Part shown: positions 18,276 through 26,453 of the stretch, in pieces | Layout: every line of letters starts with the position of its first letter | Numbering within the stretch: the first letter of the stretch is position 1 | Assembly (NCBI GenBank): GCA_964496875.1 | Contig: CAZCBH010000005.1 | Coordinates: 62,001 to 126,000, forward strand | DNA length: 64,000 bases | DNA from: RI-106 sp964496875 | GTDB lineage: Bacteria; Cyanobacteriota; Vampirovibrionia; Obscuribacterales; Obscuribacteraceae | Direction of reading: 5' to 3' | The notes under the pieces: model-generated | Database searches by the model: none | Seen by the model: only the letters and a program-made list of their open reading frames with translations | Told to the model about the DNA's origin: nothing | Made by a program: the position numbers and the translations under genes

Positions 18276-19601
18276 TCACTGCCAGTTCTCTGATTTCTCT
18301 CGACCGGCCAGGGCGGTGTCCGTTTCAGAGGCGGTGAGACTGGCTGCCAGATTCTTTCTATCGCGGATCTCGTCGGCAATAATCTCAAGAAGCTTGTCTC
18401 CGCCTTTTTTGTTCATATGGACGGTATCGAGATAGTCCCGGTTGTTGAAGCGTTTGTCGTCGGATAGATCGATCCAGGTTGCGCCATAATCCTTACAGGA
18501 GGAGGCGAGGAATTGATTGAACCCCTTCCAGAATTTGTCCGGAAGAAGACTTCTGTTAGGCCACAGGCTGGGCATGCCCACCACCATCACTTCTATGTTC
18601 TCGTCTTTCAGTCTCTTCAAAAACGCCTGGAAGAATTGTTTCTGGGGACCGTAAATGGCAGGGTTGGGGTTTTTATAGCGTCGTTTATACTCGTACATGT
18701 TGTTGACGAACTGGTAGAACGGTCGCGGCGGTATCACCCAGACCCCCGGCTTCACTTCCGATTGTTTACCGTAGATGGCATTCAGCACATCTTCGGTGGT
18801 TTTCGGCTTACTGGCTGTTTCTGTTTTCTCTTTCTCTAATTCTGCTTCCGGCTCGGCTATTTCTAGATTGCCTTCGCCTGTAAGAGCGATAGAGACTGCG
18901 TTCGACGCTTGTTTGGAAAGCCTGGGAATAGTCTCTTTGAAAGACTTTCCAAGGCTCATGATCGGCAGGTAATCGTTGATGACCCATTCCAGGCGCTCTA
19001 TAGGATCGCCGAAGGCGCAGTCTGCAAGTTCGTCCAATTTTGCGTAAGGCTTCAGGAAGAAGAACGGCTCGGTCGAGCTTACGGAGGGCATGGTATTGTC
19101 GATGAAGTCACGGGGATTGACCCCTACTACGACCATCTTGGGTTTGTGCTTTTTATTGAAAAGAGTACTTGCCACCATATAATGATCCGAAGCCATCGCA
19201 CCACCCATGGCGAATACATAGGACTTGGGTCTTGTACCGAGGCGCTTCTGGAGCATGTCCGAAAGCATATTGCTCTCTTTGTCCGTGACGCAGTCCACGT
19301 CTTTGGCCAGATAATTCGCTTCAGCGGAATACACCGCCGATGACATCATAGAGCTTCCCATCAAAGCGATATCGGCATCGGGATGATCTTTGAGGTAGTT
19401 TCTCGACACCCACCAGATCCAGCGGCCTTGTTTACGCTTTTCATTGGGGTTGTCCGTCAGAATCTCGGCGGTCAATTCCTTGGTCTGTTTCGGAACCATA
19501 CCGATGATTGCGACGTTGACCGCAAAGAACAACAGCAACGCGGCCACGGTGCGACTGGTGATTAGATTTGTCGGATTCGGGTTTTGTTTCTCAGCGCTCA
19601 T
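18276..19601 (-). CDS. SGNH-like (AlgJ/AlgX or DUF1574 type) protein, third paralogue
   Basis: A 441-residue protein anchored by one N-terminal hydrophobic helix (about 16-36). It has the SGNH block I as ALMGSSM, the middle block VGVNPRDFIDNTMP shared with its two neighbours, and block V as LDTVHMNKKGG, giving the DxxH pair. These retain the Ser, Asp and His expected of an esterase or acetyltransferase of the AlgJ/AlgX kind, which works in the periplasm on polysaccharide. A charged insert (EPEAELEKEKTETASKPKTTED) in the middle is absent from the other two. Its start overlaps the previous paralogue's stop by 4 nt. Family naming is tentative; the paralogy is clear from shared motifs and order. 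Confidence 0.8.
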   Translation of the reverse strand: MSAEKQNPNPTNLITSRTVAALLLFFAVNVAIIGMVPKQTKELTAEILTDNPNEKRKQGRWIWWVSRNYLKDHPDADIALMGSSMMSSAVYSAEANYLAKDVDCVTDKESNMLSDMLQKRLGTRPKSYVFAMGGAMASDHYMVASTLFNKKHKPKMVVVGVNPRDFIDNTMPSVSSTEPFFFLKPYAKLDELADCAFGDPIERLEWVINDYLPIMSLGKSFKETIPRLSKQASNAVSIALTGEGNLEIAEPEAELEKEKTETASKPKTTEDVLNAIYGKQSEVKPGVWVIPPRPFYQFVNNMYEYKRRYKNPNPAIYGPQKQFFQAFLKRLKDENIEVMVVGMPSLWPNRSLLPDKFWKGFNQFLASSCKDYGATWIDLSDDKRFNNRDYLDTVHMNKKGGDKLLEIIADEIRDRKNLAASLTASETDTALAGREKSENWQ

Positions 19602-20884
19602 TGTTGTCTCTCTTTTAAGTCAAACTTTGTTCCGGATTGAATTAGGGCTTTTCTGACTTCTGGAGATCGCCTCAGTTTCTCGACCAGATGATCGATAAAC
19701 TTGAGCCCTCCCCGGGCGTTCATATGAACTCCGTCATGGAAGTCTTCCGGTTTTTTGAAAATAGTGTGATCATTCATGTCGAATAGAACAGTGTTTTTTC
19801 TTTGGCCAAACGGCTTCAGCCGACTCCAGTATTGGTCGTAGTATTCTTTTTTAAGCAGTTTCAAATTGTCGGTGGTTACAGGCATGTTGACAAGCACCAG
19901 GGTGATGCCGTTCTTGTCTGTGAAGTCAGCCAGCCTGGCAAGAAAGTTCATCTGGGTTTCGAAGGCCACCGGATTCATTCTCTTGTAGCGATGAACATAC
20001 TCGATGGAGTTGTCTTTATATTCCATGGGTTTGCTCAGGTCGCTCGGGGCGCACATGTTGGCGTAAGGATGAAACTCGCCTTTCTTATATTCGGGGAAGA
20101 GTTTTTTTCTGTCCCAATATGTGAAGGGTTTGCTCTTATCCGGCTCCGGCGCCAGCCGGTCTATTAATAGGCTCTGGTAGAGTTTGCCTGCTTCCATCTG
20201 GAAGTCTGTCGCGAATTTATAGAAGTAGATATTTTTTTGCAGGGCGAGATTGATCTTGTCTAAAGGTCCGGTGAAGATCTCTTTTTCGAAGGGGCTTATA
20301 TCCACCACCCGGCTCAAATAGGTAAAAGGTTCGGTGTCCTGGGGACCGGCCAGTTCACTGTCGATAAAGTCTCGCGGGGCGACACCATATATGATGACAT
20401 CCGGTTTGTGCCCTGTTTCGATCATTGCCATCAACGTCATTAGCGCATCAGAGGGCATCTGTCCGGGAGTGGAAAGATTGAAAGTATCGAAATCGAGCTT
20501 GTTATCGGTGTTCGCTTCCAGGGCTTTTTCAAGGGTCTCGTCGAAATAGCGGGTCTTGTGATAATAGACCATGTCGACGCTTTTATTATAATAAGTCGCG
20601 TCGGCGCTGTTCAGGGCGCTCACTGTCAGCGAGGAGCCCAGAAACGCCAGGTTGTGGGGGCTCTTGTCGCTTTTCAAATCCTGCATTATCCACCAGGCCC
20701 AGCCTTTGTAAGGAAACTGGTAGCGGTCGAATTGAATCGGAGTCTGAAACGCCAGATAGACGTTCAAGATGGCGAAGAGAATCATGGCGGCAAGAGCGGA
20801 GCTCACCATCGGCTTTTGCGATGTTTTTGCTGGGCTCTTGTCCAGTTTCTTTTCTGGTCTGACAGCGGTGTTCAAGCTGCTCAT
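19598..20884 (-). CDS. SGNH-like (AlgJ/AlgX or DUF1574 type) protein, second paralogue
   Basis: A 428-residue membrane-anchored protein, with a hydrophobic helix near 28-48 after a charged N-terminus. Block I is LAFLGSSL, the shared central motif is YGVAPRDFIDSELAGPQDTEPF, and block V is FHDGVHMNARGG, so the catalytic Ser, Asp and His are all present. Like the flanking paralogues it has the pattern GxMPSDAL and a long middle region ending in EYVHRYKRMNP. Both ends overlap the neighbouring paralogues by 4 nt (ATGA), which indicates translational coupling and a fixed stoichiometry. The probable role is transfer or removal of acetyl groups on an exported polysaccharide, inferred from the MBOAT partner. 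Confidence 0.82.
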   Translation of the reverse strand: MSSLNTAVRPEKKLDKSPAKTSQKPMVSSALAAMILFAILNVYLAFQTPIQFDRYQFPYKGWAWWIMQDLKSDKSPHNLAFLGSSLTVSALNSADATYYNKSVDMVYYHKTRYFDETLEKALEANTDNKLDFDTFNLSTPGQMPSDALMTLMAMIETGHKPDVIIYGVAPRDFIDSELAGPQDTEPFTYLSRVVDISPFEKEIFTGPLDKINLALQKNIYFYKFATDFQMEAGKLYQSLLIDRLAPEPDKSKPFTYWDRKKLFPEYKKGEFHPYANMCAPSDLSKPMEYKDNSIEYVHRYKRMNPVAFETQMNFLARLADFTDKNGITLVLVNMPVTTDNLKLLKKEYYDQYWSRLKPFGQRKNTVLFDMNDHTIFKKPEDFHDGVHMNARGGLKFIDHLVEKLRRSPEVRKALIQSGTKFDLKERQQ

Positions 20885-22113
20885 AGTCTTGAGTCCTCCC
20901 GCTCGGCCAGGGCTCTTTGCGTATCTTTCGTTTTTGTATCGAGAGCGGCAAGGACGGCTCTGTCGCCGGAGAGTTTTTCGGCAATAAGGTCGAAGAATTT
21001 CTTGCCTCCCAGAGAGCGCAGATGGACGCTGTCGGCAAAATCAGCCAGTTCGAATTCGGGCGAGGCATCCAGGTCTATAAAACCGGCACCTTGCTTCTTA
21101 GTTACCGTGGCGAGGTTCTCTAAATAAGCTTGCTTCGCCTCCGGTTTGAGAAGGTCTCGATTCAGGTCGGTTATCGGCATGGCCACGACCACCACGTGGA
21201 TGCCGCGTTCGGCGGCCACTTTGAGCATGTCTTCGAAGAAGCGGGACTGACTCTTGAACGTATCCCACTTCAGATTTTTGTAGCGATAACGGTATTCGGC
21301 CAGATTATCCTTGAAGGCCGTTTTCGCTGACTGGTCAGGATGATAGAACGCTTCGTCCCGCCTGACTTCGTAAGGATGGTATTCTGGCAATACCTTTTTA
21401 CGCTGATGCACATTGAAGGTCTCGATATCAGACGGCAAGACTGATGAAATCAGGTTTTCGGTCCAGCGCAGGGTGGCTGTCTGAAGGTCTTCTTTCTTGC
21501 CGTAGGGATAGAGCAGCCGACCGAGCTCATAGTCGAGACGGCTTATGAAGCCTGGTTTGATCAGACTGAGGTGCTCGCTGTAATCGCCGAAGCGAGATAG
21601 ATATCTAAAGGGGTCGGTGGATGAGGGATCGGGAAGGGTGCTTTCGAGAAAGTCCCGGGGACCGACACCATATATGATGACATCAGGGCGGCGTTCGCCT
21701 TTGAGCAGAAACTTGGTTATCAGGTAAGCATCGGAAGGCATCTCTCCCGGAAGCGCAAAGCTGAATGTGCGGATACCCAAACCGGTCAATTCTTGAAAGC
21801 GTTTTTCAAATACGAGACTTTTATGATGTCTGGTGGCATCCAGGCTCTGTCTGGTCAGGTCGGCGTCTGCTTCTCCCATGGGGGTGTGCACCAGGGATGA
21901 CCCTAGAAAGACGAGGTTGGCTCTATCCGGTAACTGACGATAGCTCTCCACCTTCCAGGAGGTCCAGGTCGGATACTGGAATGCTTCCGGAGCGAGGGAC
22001 CCCACCTGCAAGACCGAGAAGATACAGCATAGAAGCGCGAAGGCAACGAATGCGGCTACCGCTTTGCTTGCCACGATGACTTGAGTTTTGCTTCTCGACA
22101 TATTTTCGGTCAT
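20881..22113 (-). CDS. SGNH-like (AlgJ/AlgX or DUF1574 type) protein, first paralogue
   Basis: A 410-residue membrane-anchored protein (helix about 14-34). The motifs run in the same order as in the two downstream copies: VFLGSSLVHTP (block I Ser), GEMPSDAYL, YGVGPRDFLES, a long middle region ending EYRYRYKNLKWDTFKSQ, then FADSVHLRSLGGKKF with the DxxH pair. It starts 24 nt after the MBOAT stop, so it is the second gene of the operon. By analogy with alginate O-acetylation, the MBOAT protein would move an acetyl group across the membrane and these proteins would transfer it to the glycan. Substrate and exact chemistry are unknown. Confidence 0.83.
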   Translation of the reverse strand: MTENMSRSKTQVIVASKAVAAFVAFALLCCIFSVLQVGSLAPEAFQYPTWTSWKVESYRQLPDRANLVFLGSSLVHTPMGEADADLTRQSLDATRHHKSLVFEKRFQELTGLGIRTFSFALPGEMPSDAYLITKFLLKGERRPDVIIYGVGPRDFLESTLPDPSSTDPFRYLSRFGDYSEHLSLIKPGFISRLDYELGRLLYPYGKKEDLQTATLRWTENLISSVLPSDIETFNVHQRKKVLPEYHPYEVRRDEAFYHPDQSAKTAFKDNLAEYRYRYKNLKWDTFKSQSRFFEDMLKVAAERGIHVVVVAMPITDLNRDLLKPEAKQAYLENLATVTKKQGAGFIDLDASPEFELADFADSVHLRSLGGKKFFDLIAEKLSGDRAVLAALDTKTKDTQRALAEREDSRL

Positions 22114-22137
22114 CGGTCAGATAGGATCCCACAGTCC

Positions 22138-23589
22138 TTAGAACTGGAAGTAGATGAATCTTGGCGAGCTGTCCGGGCTGAAGATACTCAGAACGCACAT
22201 GAGCGCCACCATGACACCGACCTGAATCGGCCACGGTGGTCTTTGATAGAACTGCTTGTCGTTGAGCCAGTTGACCACCACATGGGAGATCATCAGAGCC
22301 GGCAGGATAATCAGAAGAGACGGGAAGATTATCGGATCTCTTATCTTCAGTATCTCGAGCTGGCTGGCGCTGAAGTTGAGGAGCTCCACCGGGAGCATGG
22401 CCATCTTGCCCAGTATTGTAAAGGCGGAAGCGCCGGTCTCGGCCCGGAAGAAGACCCAGCCGATGCAGACTAGATGGAAAGTCGCCACCACCGAAAGCCA
22501 GTGATAAACTTTGGTTTCGGCGAAATTCTTCAAGAAGCCCACCGCCTCGATGGCGTTTCTGTACTCTTTGTGGGCGATGAGAATGACGCCCTGGTAGACG
22601 CCCCAGAGCAGAAAGTGCATGCCGGCGCCGTGCCAGAGACCACCGAGAGCCATGGTGATGAAAAGGTTCCGGTAGTTGAGCCATTTGCTGCATTTAGAGC
22701 CGCCCAGAGGAATATATAGATAGTCTCTGAGCCAGGTAGAGAGGCTGATGTGCCAGCGGTGCCAGAAATCGGCCACGTTGGAGGCTATATAAGGAAGGTT
22801 GAAGTTGATTGGTACTTTGTAGCCAAAGAGCATTGCCGAACCCCGAGCAATATCGGTATAGCCGGCAAAGTCGAAGAAGATCTGGAAGGCGAAAGCGTAG
22901 GTGCAGAGCCATAGATCCACCGAGGAGAAGCTCTCCGGGTGACTGTAGCCTGCTTGCACAACCAGAGCCAGGTTGTCCGCCAGAAGCACTTTCTTGGCCA
23001 GACCCATGAGAATAAGCTGCATACCTTCGTCCAGGTATTCCCATTTGAACTTGGCTTTGATATCTAGCTGGGGGATGAAATCTTGATAACGCTTGATAGG
23101 CCCTGCAATCTGGGTCGGAAAGAAAGACGCGAAGAGGGCGAATTTAGGGAAGCTGTCGACCTGGGGTTTGCCCCGGTAGACTTCCATGGCGTAGTGAATG
23201 AACTCGAAAACGAAGAAGGAGATACCGAGCGGCAGGATGATGCTGAGATGGGGCTCTTTCCAGTCGATGCCCACCATGCCGAGCCCGTCATGGACCGTTG
23301 TGAGCGCGAAGGTAGCGTATTTGAAGATGCCCAGGATTATGAGGTTGGCGGCTATGACAATGCCCAGCCAGAGCTTCTTGCGCTCGACGGATCTGGCCAT
23401 GTAAGGCACCAGCAGGAAGTTGCCCAGGGTGAGCCCGAAGATGAGCAGACCGTAGATTGGCTTCCACGACATGTAGAAAACATAGCTGGCCACCAGAAGC
23501 AGCGGTACTCGCAGCTTGTGGGGGGTTATCCAGTAGAGGAAAAATACCGTCGGAAGAAATACCAGGTATTGCAAACTATTGAATAGCAA
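22138..23589 (-). CDS. MBOAT family O-acyltransferase (AlgI/DltB-like)
   Basis: A 483-residue polytopic membrane protein with about eleven helices. It carries the family start MLFNSLQYLVFLPTVFFLYW, the conserved stretch NVADFWHRWHISLSTWLRDY and the catalytic His in GGLWHGAGMHFLLWG. Length and motifs fit AlgI-type acetyltransferases of polysaccharide O-acetylation systems, which pass acetyl groups from the cytoplasm to a periplasmic acceptor. It heads a minus-strand operon with three SGNH-like paralogues and a large membrane protein. The 257 nt upstream hold the presumed promoter. The polymer being acetylated cannot be named from this window. Confidence 0.93.
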   Translation of the reverse strand: MLFNSLQYLVFLPTVFFLYWITPHKLRVPLLLVASYVFYMSWKPIYGLLIFGLTLGNFLLVPYMARSVERKKLWLGIVIAANLIILGIFKYATFALTTVHDGLGMVGIDWKEPHLSIILPLGISFFVFEFIHYAMEVYRGKPQVDSFPKFALFASFFPTQIAGPIKRYQDFIPQLDIKAKFKWEYLDEGMQLILMGLAKKVLLADNLALVVQAGYSHPESFSSVDLWLCTYAFAFQIFFDFAGYTDIARGSAMLFGYKVPINFNLPYIASNVADFWHRWHISLSTWLRDYLYIPLGGSKCSKWLNYRNLFITMALGGLWHGAGMHFLLWGVYQGVILIAHKEYRNAIEAVGFLKNFAETKVYHWLSVVATFHLVCIGWVFFRAETGASAFTILGKMAMLPVELLNFSASQLEILKIRDPIIFPSLLIILPALMISHVVVNWLNDKQFYQRPPWPIQVGVMVALMCVLSIFSPDSSPRFIYFQF

Positions 23590-23846
23590 TGTGAATCTCC
23601 TGTCATCGGTCGCGAAGCCCCGAATTGTCGCCCTTGAAATAAGTTTTCAATGGCTAGCGCAACACATGATAAATTGTAGATTTCAAGGATGTCTAGGTCG
23701 AGGCTACTCTCTTAACCTAAAACGTTTATAGGAACTGGTGGCATCCAGGTTAAGACGCCGCGCCGGTCGGCATTCACAGGTCTTGGCAAGGGCTCCTTAA
23801 TATAAAGGTTGTAAGGAGAGCGATTGTCATTTTGATGAACTTATGC
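23590..23846. other. Intergenic region upstream of the polysaccharide operon
   Basis: There are 257 nt without a gene, between the MBOAT start and the OmpR regulator stop. The only structure I see is an imperfect hairpin near 23788-23818, with arms reading CTCCTTA and TAAGGAG around a 12-nt loop. It lies 3' of the regulator gene and could end that transcript, but it has no U-tract. A promoter for the MBOAT operon is expected here but I could not place one. Confidence 0.4.
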
Positions 23847-24563
23847 TCAGGCTTTGCTGCTCTTGTTGAATCCACCGGGGATTAACTGGTAGCCGCCGCC
23901 GTATACGGTCTTGATGTATTTGCGGTCGGCGGTCTCCAACCTGGTTCTTAGATGGCGAATATGTACCCTTATCGTGTCGACGTCATCATCGGGCGAATAA
24001 CCCCAGACCTCTTCCAGAAGCTTACCGGTAGAGACTGTCTGACCATGGTGTTGCATCAAGCAATGCAGGATCTCGAATTCGGTAGGTGTCAGTTTGACCA
24101 CCCGGTCTCTGACCTTGGCTTGCAGATTTTCTGGAATTAGGGTGATTTCACCGGCGGTGAGAATCTCGGGCAATGTAGCCGAATGGGGCACCGAACCGGC
24201 TCTACGCAACAACGCTCTGACCCGCACTTGCAGCTCGGGGATTTCGAAGGGCTTGACCAGATAGTCGTCGGCGCCGGAGTCGAAACCGGTAACTTTGTCC
24301 TTGGTCATGCCCAGGGCGGTGAGCATCAGGATAGGAATGGGATGGGTGGTCGGATTCTGCCTGAGGCGCTGGCAGACGGTGAAACCATCTAAATCAGGCA
24401 TCATTACATCGAGGACGATGAGATCCGGATGATTTTGCTGGGCGAGGGCCAGTCCTTTGATTCCGTCCGAGGCGGTTTCCACCTTGTGGCTGAGGAGCTC
24501 GAGATTAACCTTGACCAATTCGGCAATCGCCTGGTCATCGTCTATTACTAGAATTCTAGCCAA
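23847..24563 (-). CDS. OmpR/PhoB-family response regulator
   Basis: A 238-residue two-domain regulator. The receiver domain has the acidic pair D8/D9 in LVIDDD, phospho-acceptor D52 in VLDVMMPD and K104 in YLVKPF. The C-terminal winged helix has KLTPTEFEILHCLM, LLEEVWGY and VDTIRVHIRHLRTRLE, ending in the usual GGGYQL wing. It resembles cyanobacterial regulators of the RpaA/RpaB/NblR group, but the specific orthologue is not clear. No partner kinase is adjacent. It lies 30 nt after the HtrA-like protease on the same strand and is probably the last gene of the run that begins with the J-domain protein, suggesting a link to envelope stress. Confidence 0.92.
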   Translation of the reverse strand: MARILVIDDDQAIAELVKVNLELLSHKVETASDGIKGLALAQQNHPDLIVLDVMMPDLDGFTVCQRLRQNPTTHPIPILMLTALGMTKDKVTGFDSGADDYLVKPFEIPELQVRVRALLRRAGSVPHSATLPEILTAGEITLIPENLQAKVRDRVVKLTPTEFEILHCLMQHHGQTVSTGKLLEEVWGYSPDDDVDTIRVHIRHLRTRLETADRKYIKTVYGGGYQLIPGGFNKSSKA

Positions 24564-24593
24564 TGTACTCTTGCTCCTATTAACTATTGCTTA

Positions 24594-25778
24594 TTACTGT
24601 TCGTTGCTATTAACCGACAATTTTACTGGAATTTTTAGAATCGTCCCGTTCCTGTTCACCGTTAGTGTAACCACTTGATTAGGTTTTTTCTTCTCTATAT
24701 AGGTCAGTAGCTCATCCTGAGTGTTTATCCGGACATTGTCCACATGGGAGATAATGTCGGCCGAGGAGATGTCAACACCTCTGATGGCAATCGGTCCCAT
24801 GCGGTAAATTCCGGCTTTCGGTCCCTGGATTCCGGCTTTGACGGCAGGACCTCCTGGGGCGAGTCTTATTACTCTTACACCGGCCGGTGTCTCTTGTAAA
24901 GCGAGGATGCCAATATCCGGTCGAAGCACCCTGTGGTGCAGAATAAGCTCCGGCACTATCGAGCGGATGATATTAGCCGGAATGGCAAAGCCTATGCCCG
25001 AGTTCTGACCGGCCCGGGTGAAAATAGCGGTGTTTATGGCCACCATTCTGCCTGCCGTGTCTAGGAGTGGTCCTCCGGAGTTGCCCGGGTTGATGGCGGC
25101 ATCTGTCTGGATGATGCCTTTGATCATGCGATTATTTCTGGTTCTAAGAGTCCTGCCCAGGCTCGAGATCATGCCCTGGGTCATGGTCTGGTCGTAACCG
25201 AATGGGTTGCCTATGGCGAGAACCTTTCGTCCGACCTCCAGTTCGGAGCTGTTGCCTATTTCGATACAGTCGAATTGTTTGCCCGCCGGGGCCTGGATTT
25301 TGAGTACGGCAAGATCATTGGAGGGGTCTTTGCCGACCAGCTTGGCCGCATAACTGGAGCCGTCGAAAAGAGTGACTCTTACCATTTCGCTTGCGCCGAC
25401 CACATGCTCGTTGGTGACCAGATAGCCGTCTTTAGAAATAATCGTGCCCGAGCCTATCCCTTCCTGGGGCATGATGTTGTAGTAATAGCCTTCGGGGGTG
25501 GTGACGGTGGCGATGTTGACCACGGCTTTGCTGCATTTCTTGTAGACACCGACATTGACCTTCTCTTCTTCCGAAAGTGGAGTCGGTTGCACCGGTTTTG
25601 AAAGGAAGCTCAAATCAGGGAGTCTTTCCGGGCTTTCCGCTGTTTGCGCCCTTGCTGGAGCCGACTGGATACTGAGGAGCATCGCTGTCGATAGCAAGCC
25701 GATTTTTGCTTTTGAGAATTTCAATCTCATACCGCTATCACCTTTATGATTACCAGTCGAAATTTCCATCTTATTCAT
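24594..25778 (-). CDS. HtrA/DegP-like trypsin-type serine protease with PDZ domain
   Basis: Secreted or periplasmic protease of 394 residues as drawn. The signal peptide lies in LLSTAMLLSIQSAPARA. The trypsin domain has the full triad: His125 (NEHVVG), Asp155 (NDLAVL) and Ser234 (GNSGGPL). One PDZ domain follows (about 285-385). The ATG at 25778 overlaps the plsY stop by 4 nt. An in-frame ATG at 25730 has AGGTGA about 9 nt upstream and starts MRLKFSKAK, a better signal peptide, so the mature product is the same but the true start may be 25730. It degrades or refolds misfolded envelope proteins, and the OmpR regulator follows it. Confidence 0.93.
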   Translation of the reverse strand: MNKMEISTGNHKGDSGMRLKFSKAKIGLLSTAMLLSIQSAPARAQTAESPERLPDLSFLSKPVQPTPLSEEEKVNVGVYKKCSKAVVNIATVTTPEGYYYNIMPQEGIGSGTIISKDGYLVTNEHVVGASEMVRVTLFDGSSYAAKLVGKDPSNDLAVLKIQAPAGKQFDCIEIGNSSELEVGRKVLAIGNPFGYDQTMTQGMISSLGRTLRTRNNRMIKGIIQTDAAINPGNSGGPLLDTAGRMVAINTAIFTRAGQNSGIGFAIPANIIRSIVPELILHHRVLRPDIGILALQETPAGVRVIRLAPGGPAVKAGIQGPKAGIYRMGPIAIRGVDISSADIISHVDNVRINTQDELLTYIEKKKPNQVVTLTVNRNGTILKIPVKLSVNSNEQ

Positions 25779-26434
25779 TCTTCAGGCAATTCGCTCAATT
25801 CTTTCGGTTTGTCCGTATATTTTGATTCGGTGCCGTCTAATAAGCGTTTTATGTTTGAGCGGTGCCGCAGGGTGACATAAAAGAATGCGATGACGGCGTA
25901 AGCCAGTATCGCTGGTGGTGCTTTCAGAATAAACATTATTGTAGGGCAGGCAACGGCCGCGGATATCGAAGCCAGAGATACTATCTTGCTGGAAAAGAGC
26001 ACGGCCAGCCATACGAATAAGGTTCCGAGGGCACCGATGGGATGCAGGGCGAAAAGAGTGCCGAGACCGGTGGCGGCGCTCTTGCCGCCGGTAAATTGCA
26101 GAAAAATCGACCGGCTGTGTCCGAAGATAGAACTGACCGCCGCCAGCACTCCGGCCAGGTTGGGAAATAGATCTGCGGGCATGAGCTGAGGTTGCGTGGT
26201 CTGGAGATGGAGGGCGACTGCGACAGGCAAGTAGCCTTTGGCTATGTCTACGAAGAGGACTATCAAGGCTTCTTTCTTTCCGACACAGCGCAGAACATTG
26301 GTAGCGCCGGTGGAGCCGCTTCCTATCTCTCGAACATCCACTCCCTTCGAGATCTTTCCTATCCAATAACCGGTCGGGATCGAGCCGAGAATATAGCTTG
26401 CCAGAATCACCAGGAGCAGGGTTAGATATTCCAC
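25775..26434 (-). CDS. plsY: Acyl-phosphate:glycerol-3-phosphate acyltransferase PlsY
   Basis: A 219-residue inner-membrane enzyme that makes 1-acyl-glycerol-3-phosphate from acyl-phosphate in phospholipid synthesis. It shows the three family motifs: SIPTGYWIG near residue 20, GSGSTGATNVLR near 40, and GHSRSIFLQFTGGKSAATGLG near 110. It has about five membrane helices. The C-terminal 25 residues are charged and extend slightly past the usual end. It lies 19 nt after der and overlaps the protease gene by 4 nt. The acyl donor is made by PlsX, which is not in this window. Confidence 0.95.
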   Translation of the reverse strand: MEYLTLLLVILASYILGSIPTGYWIGKISKGVDVREIGSGSTGATNVLRCVGKKEALIVLFVDIAKGYLPVAVALHLQTTQPQLMPADLFPNLAGVLAAVSSIFGHSRSIFLQFTGGKSAATGLGTLFALHPIGALGTLFVWLAVLFSSKIVSLASISAAVACPTIMFILKAPPAILAYAVIAFFYVTLRHRSNIKRLLDGTESKYTDKPKELSELPEE

Positions 26435-26453
26435 TAAAAGAAAGACCTCTTAT

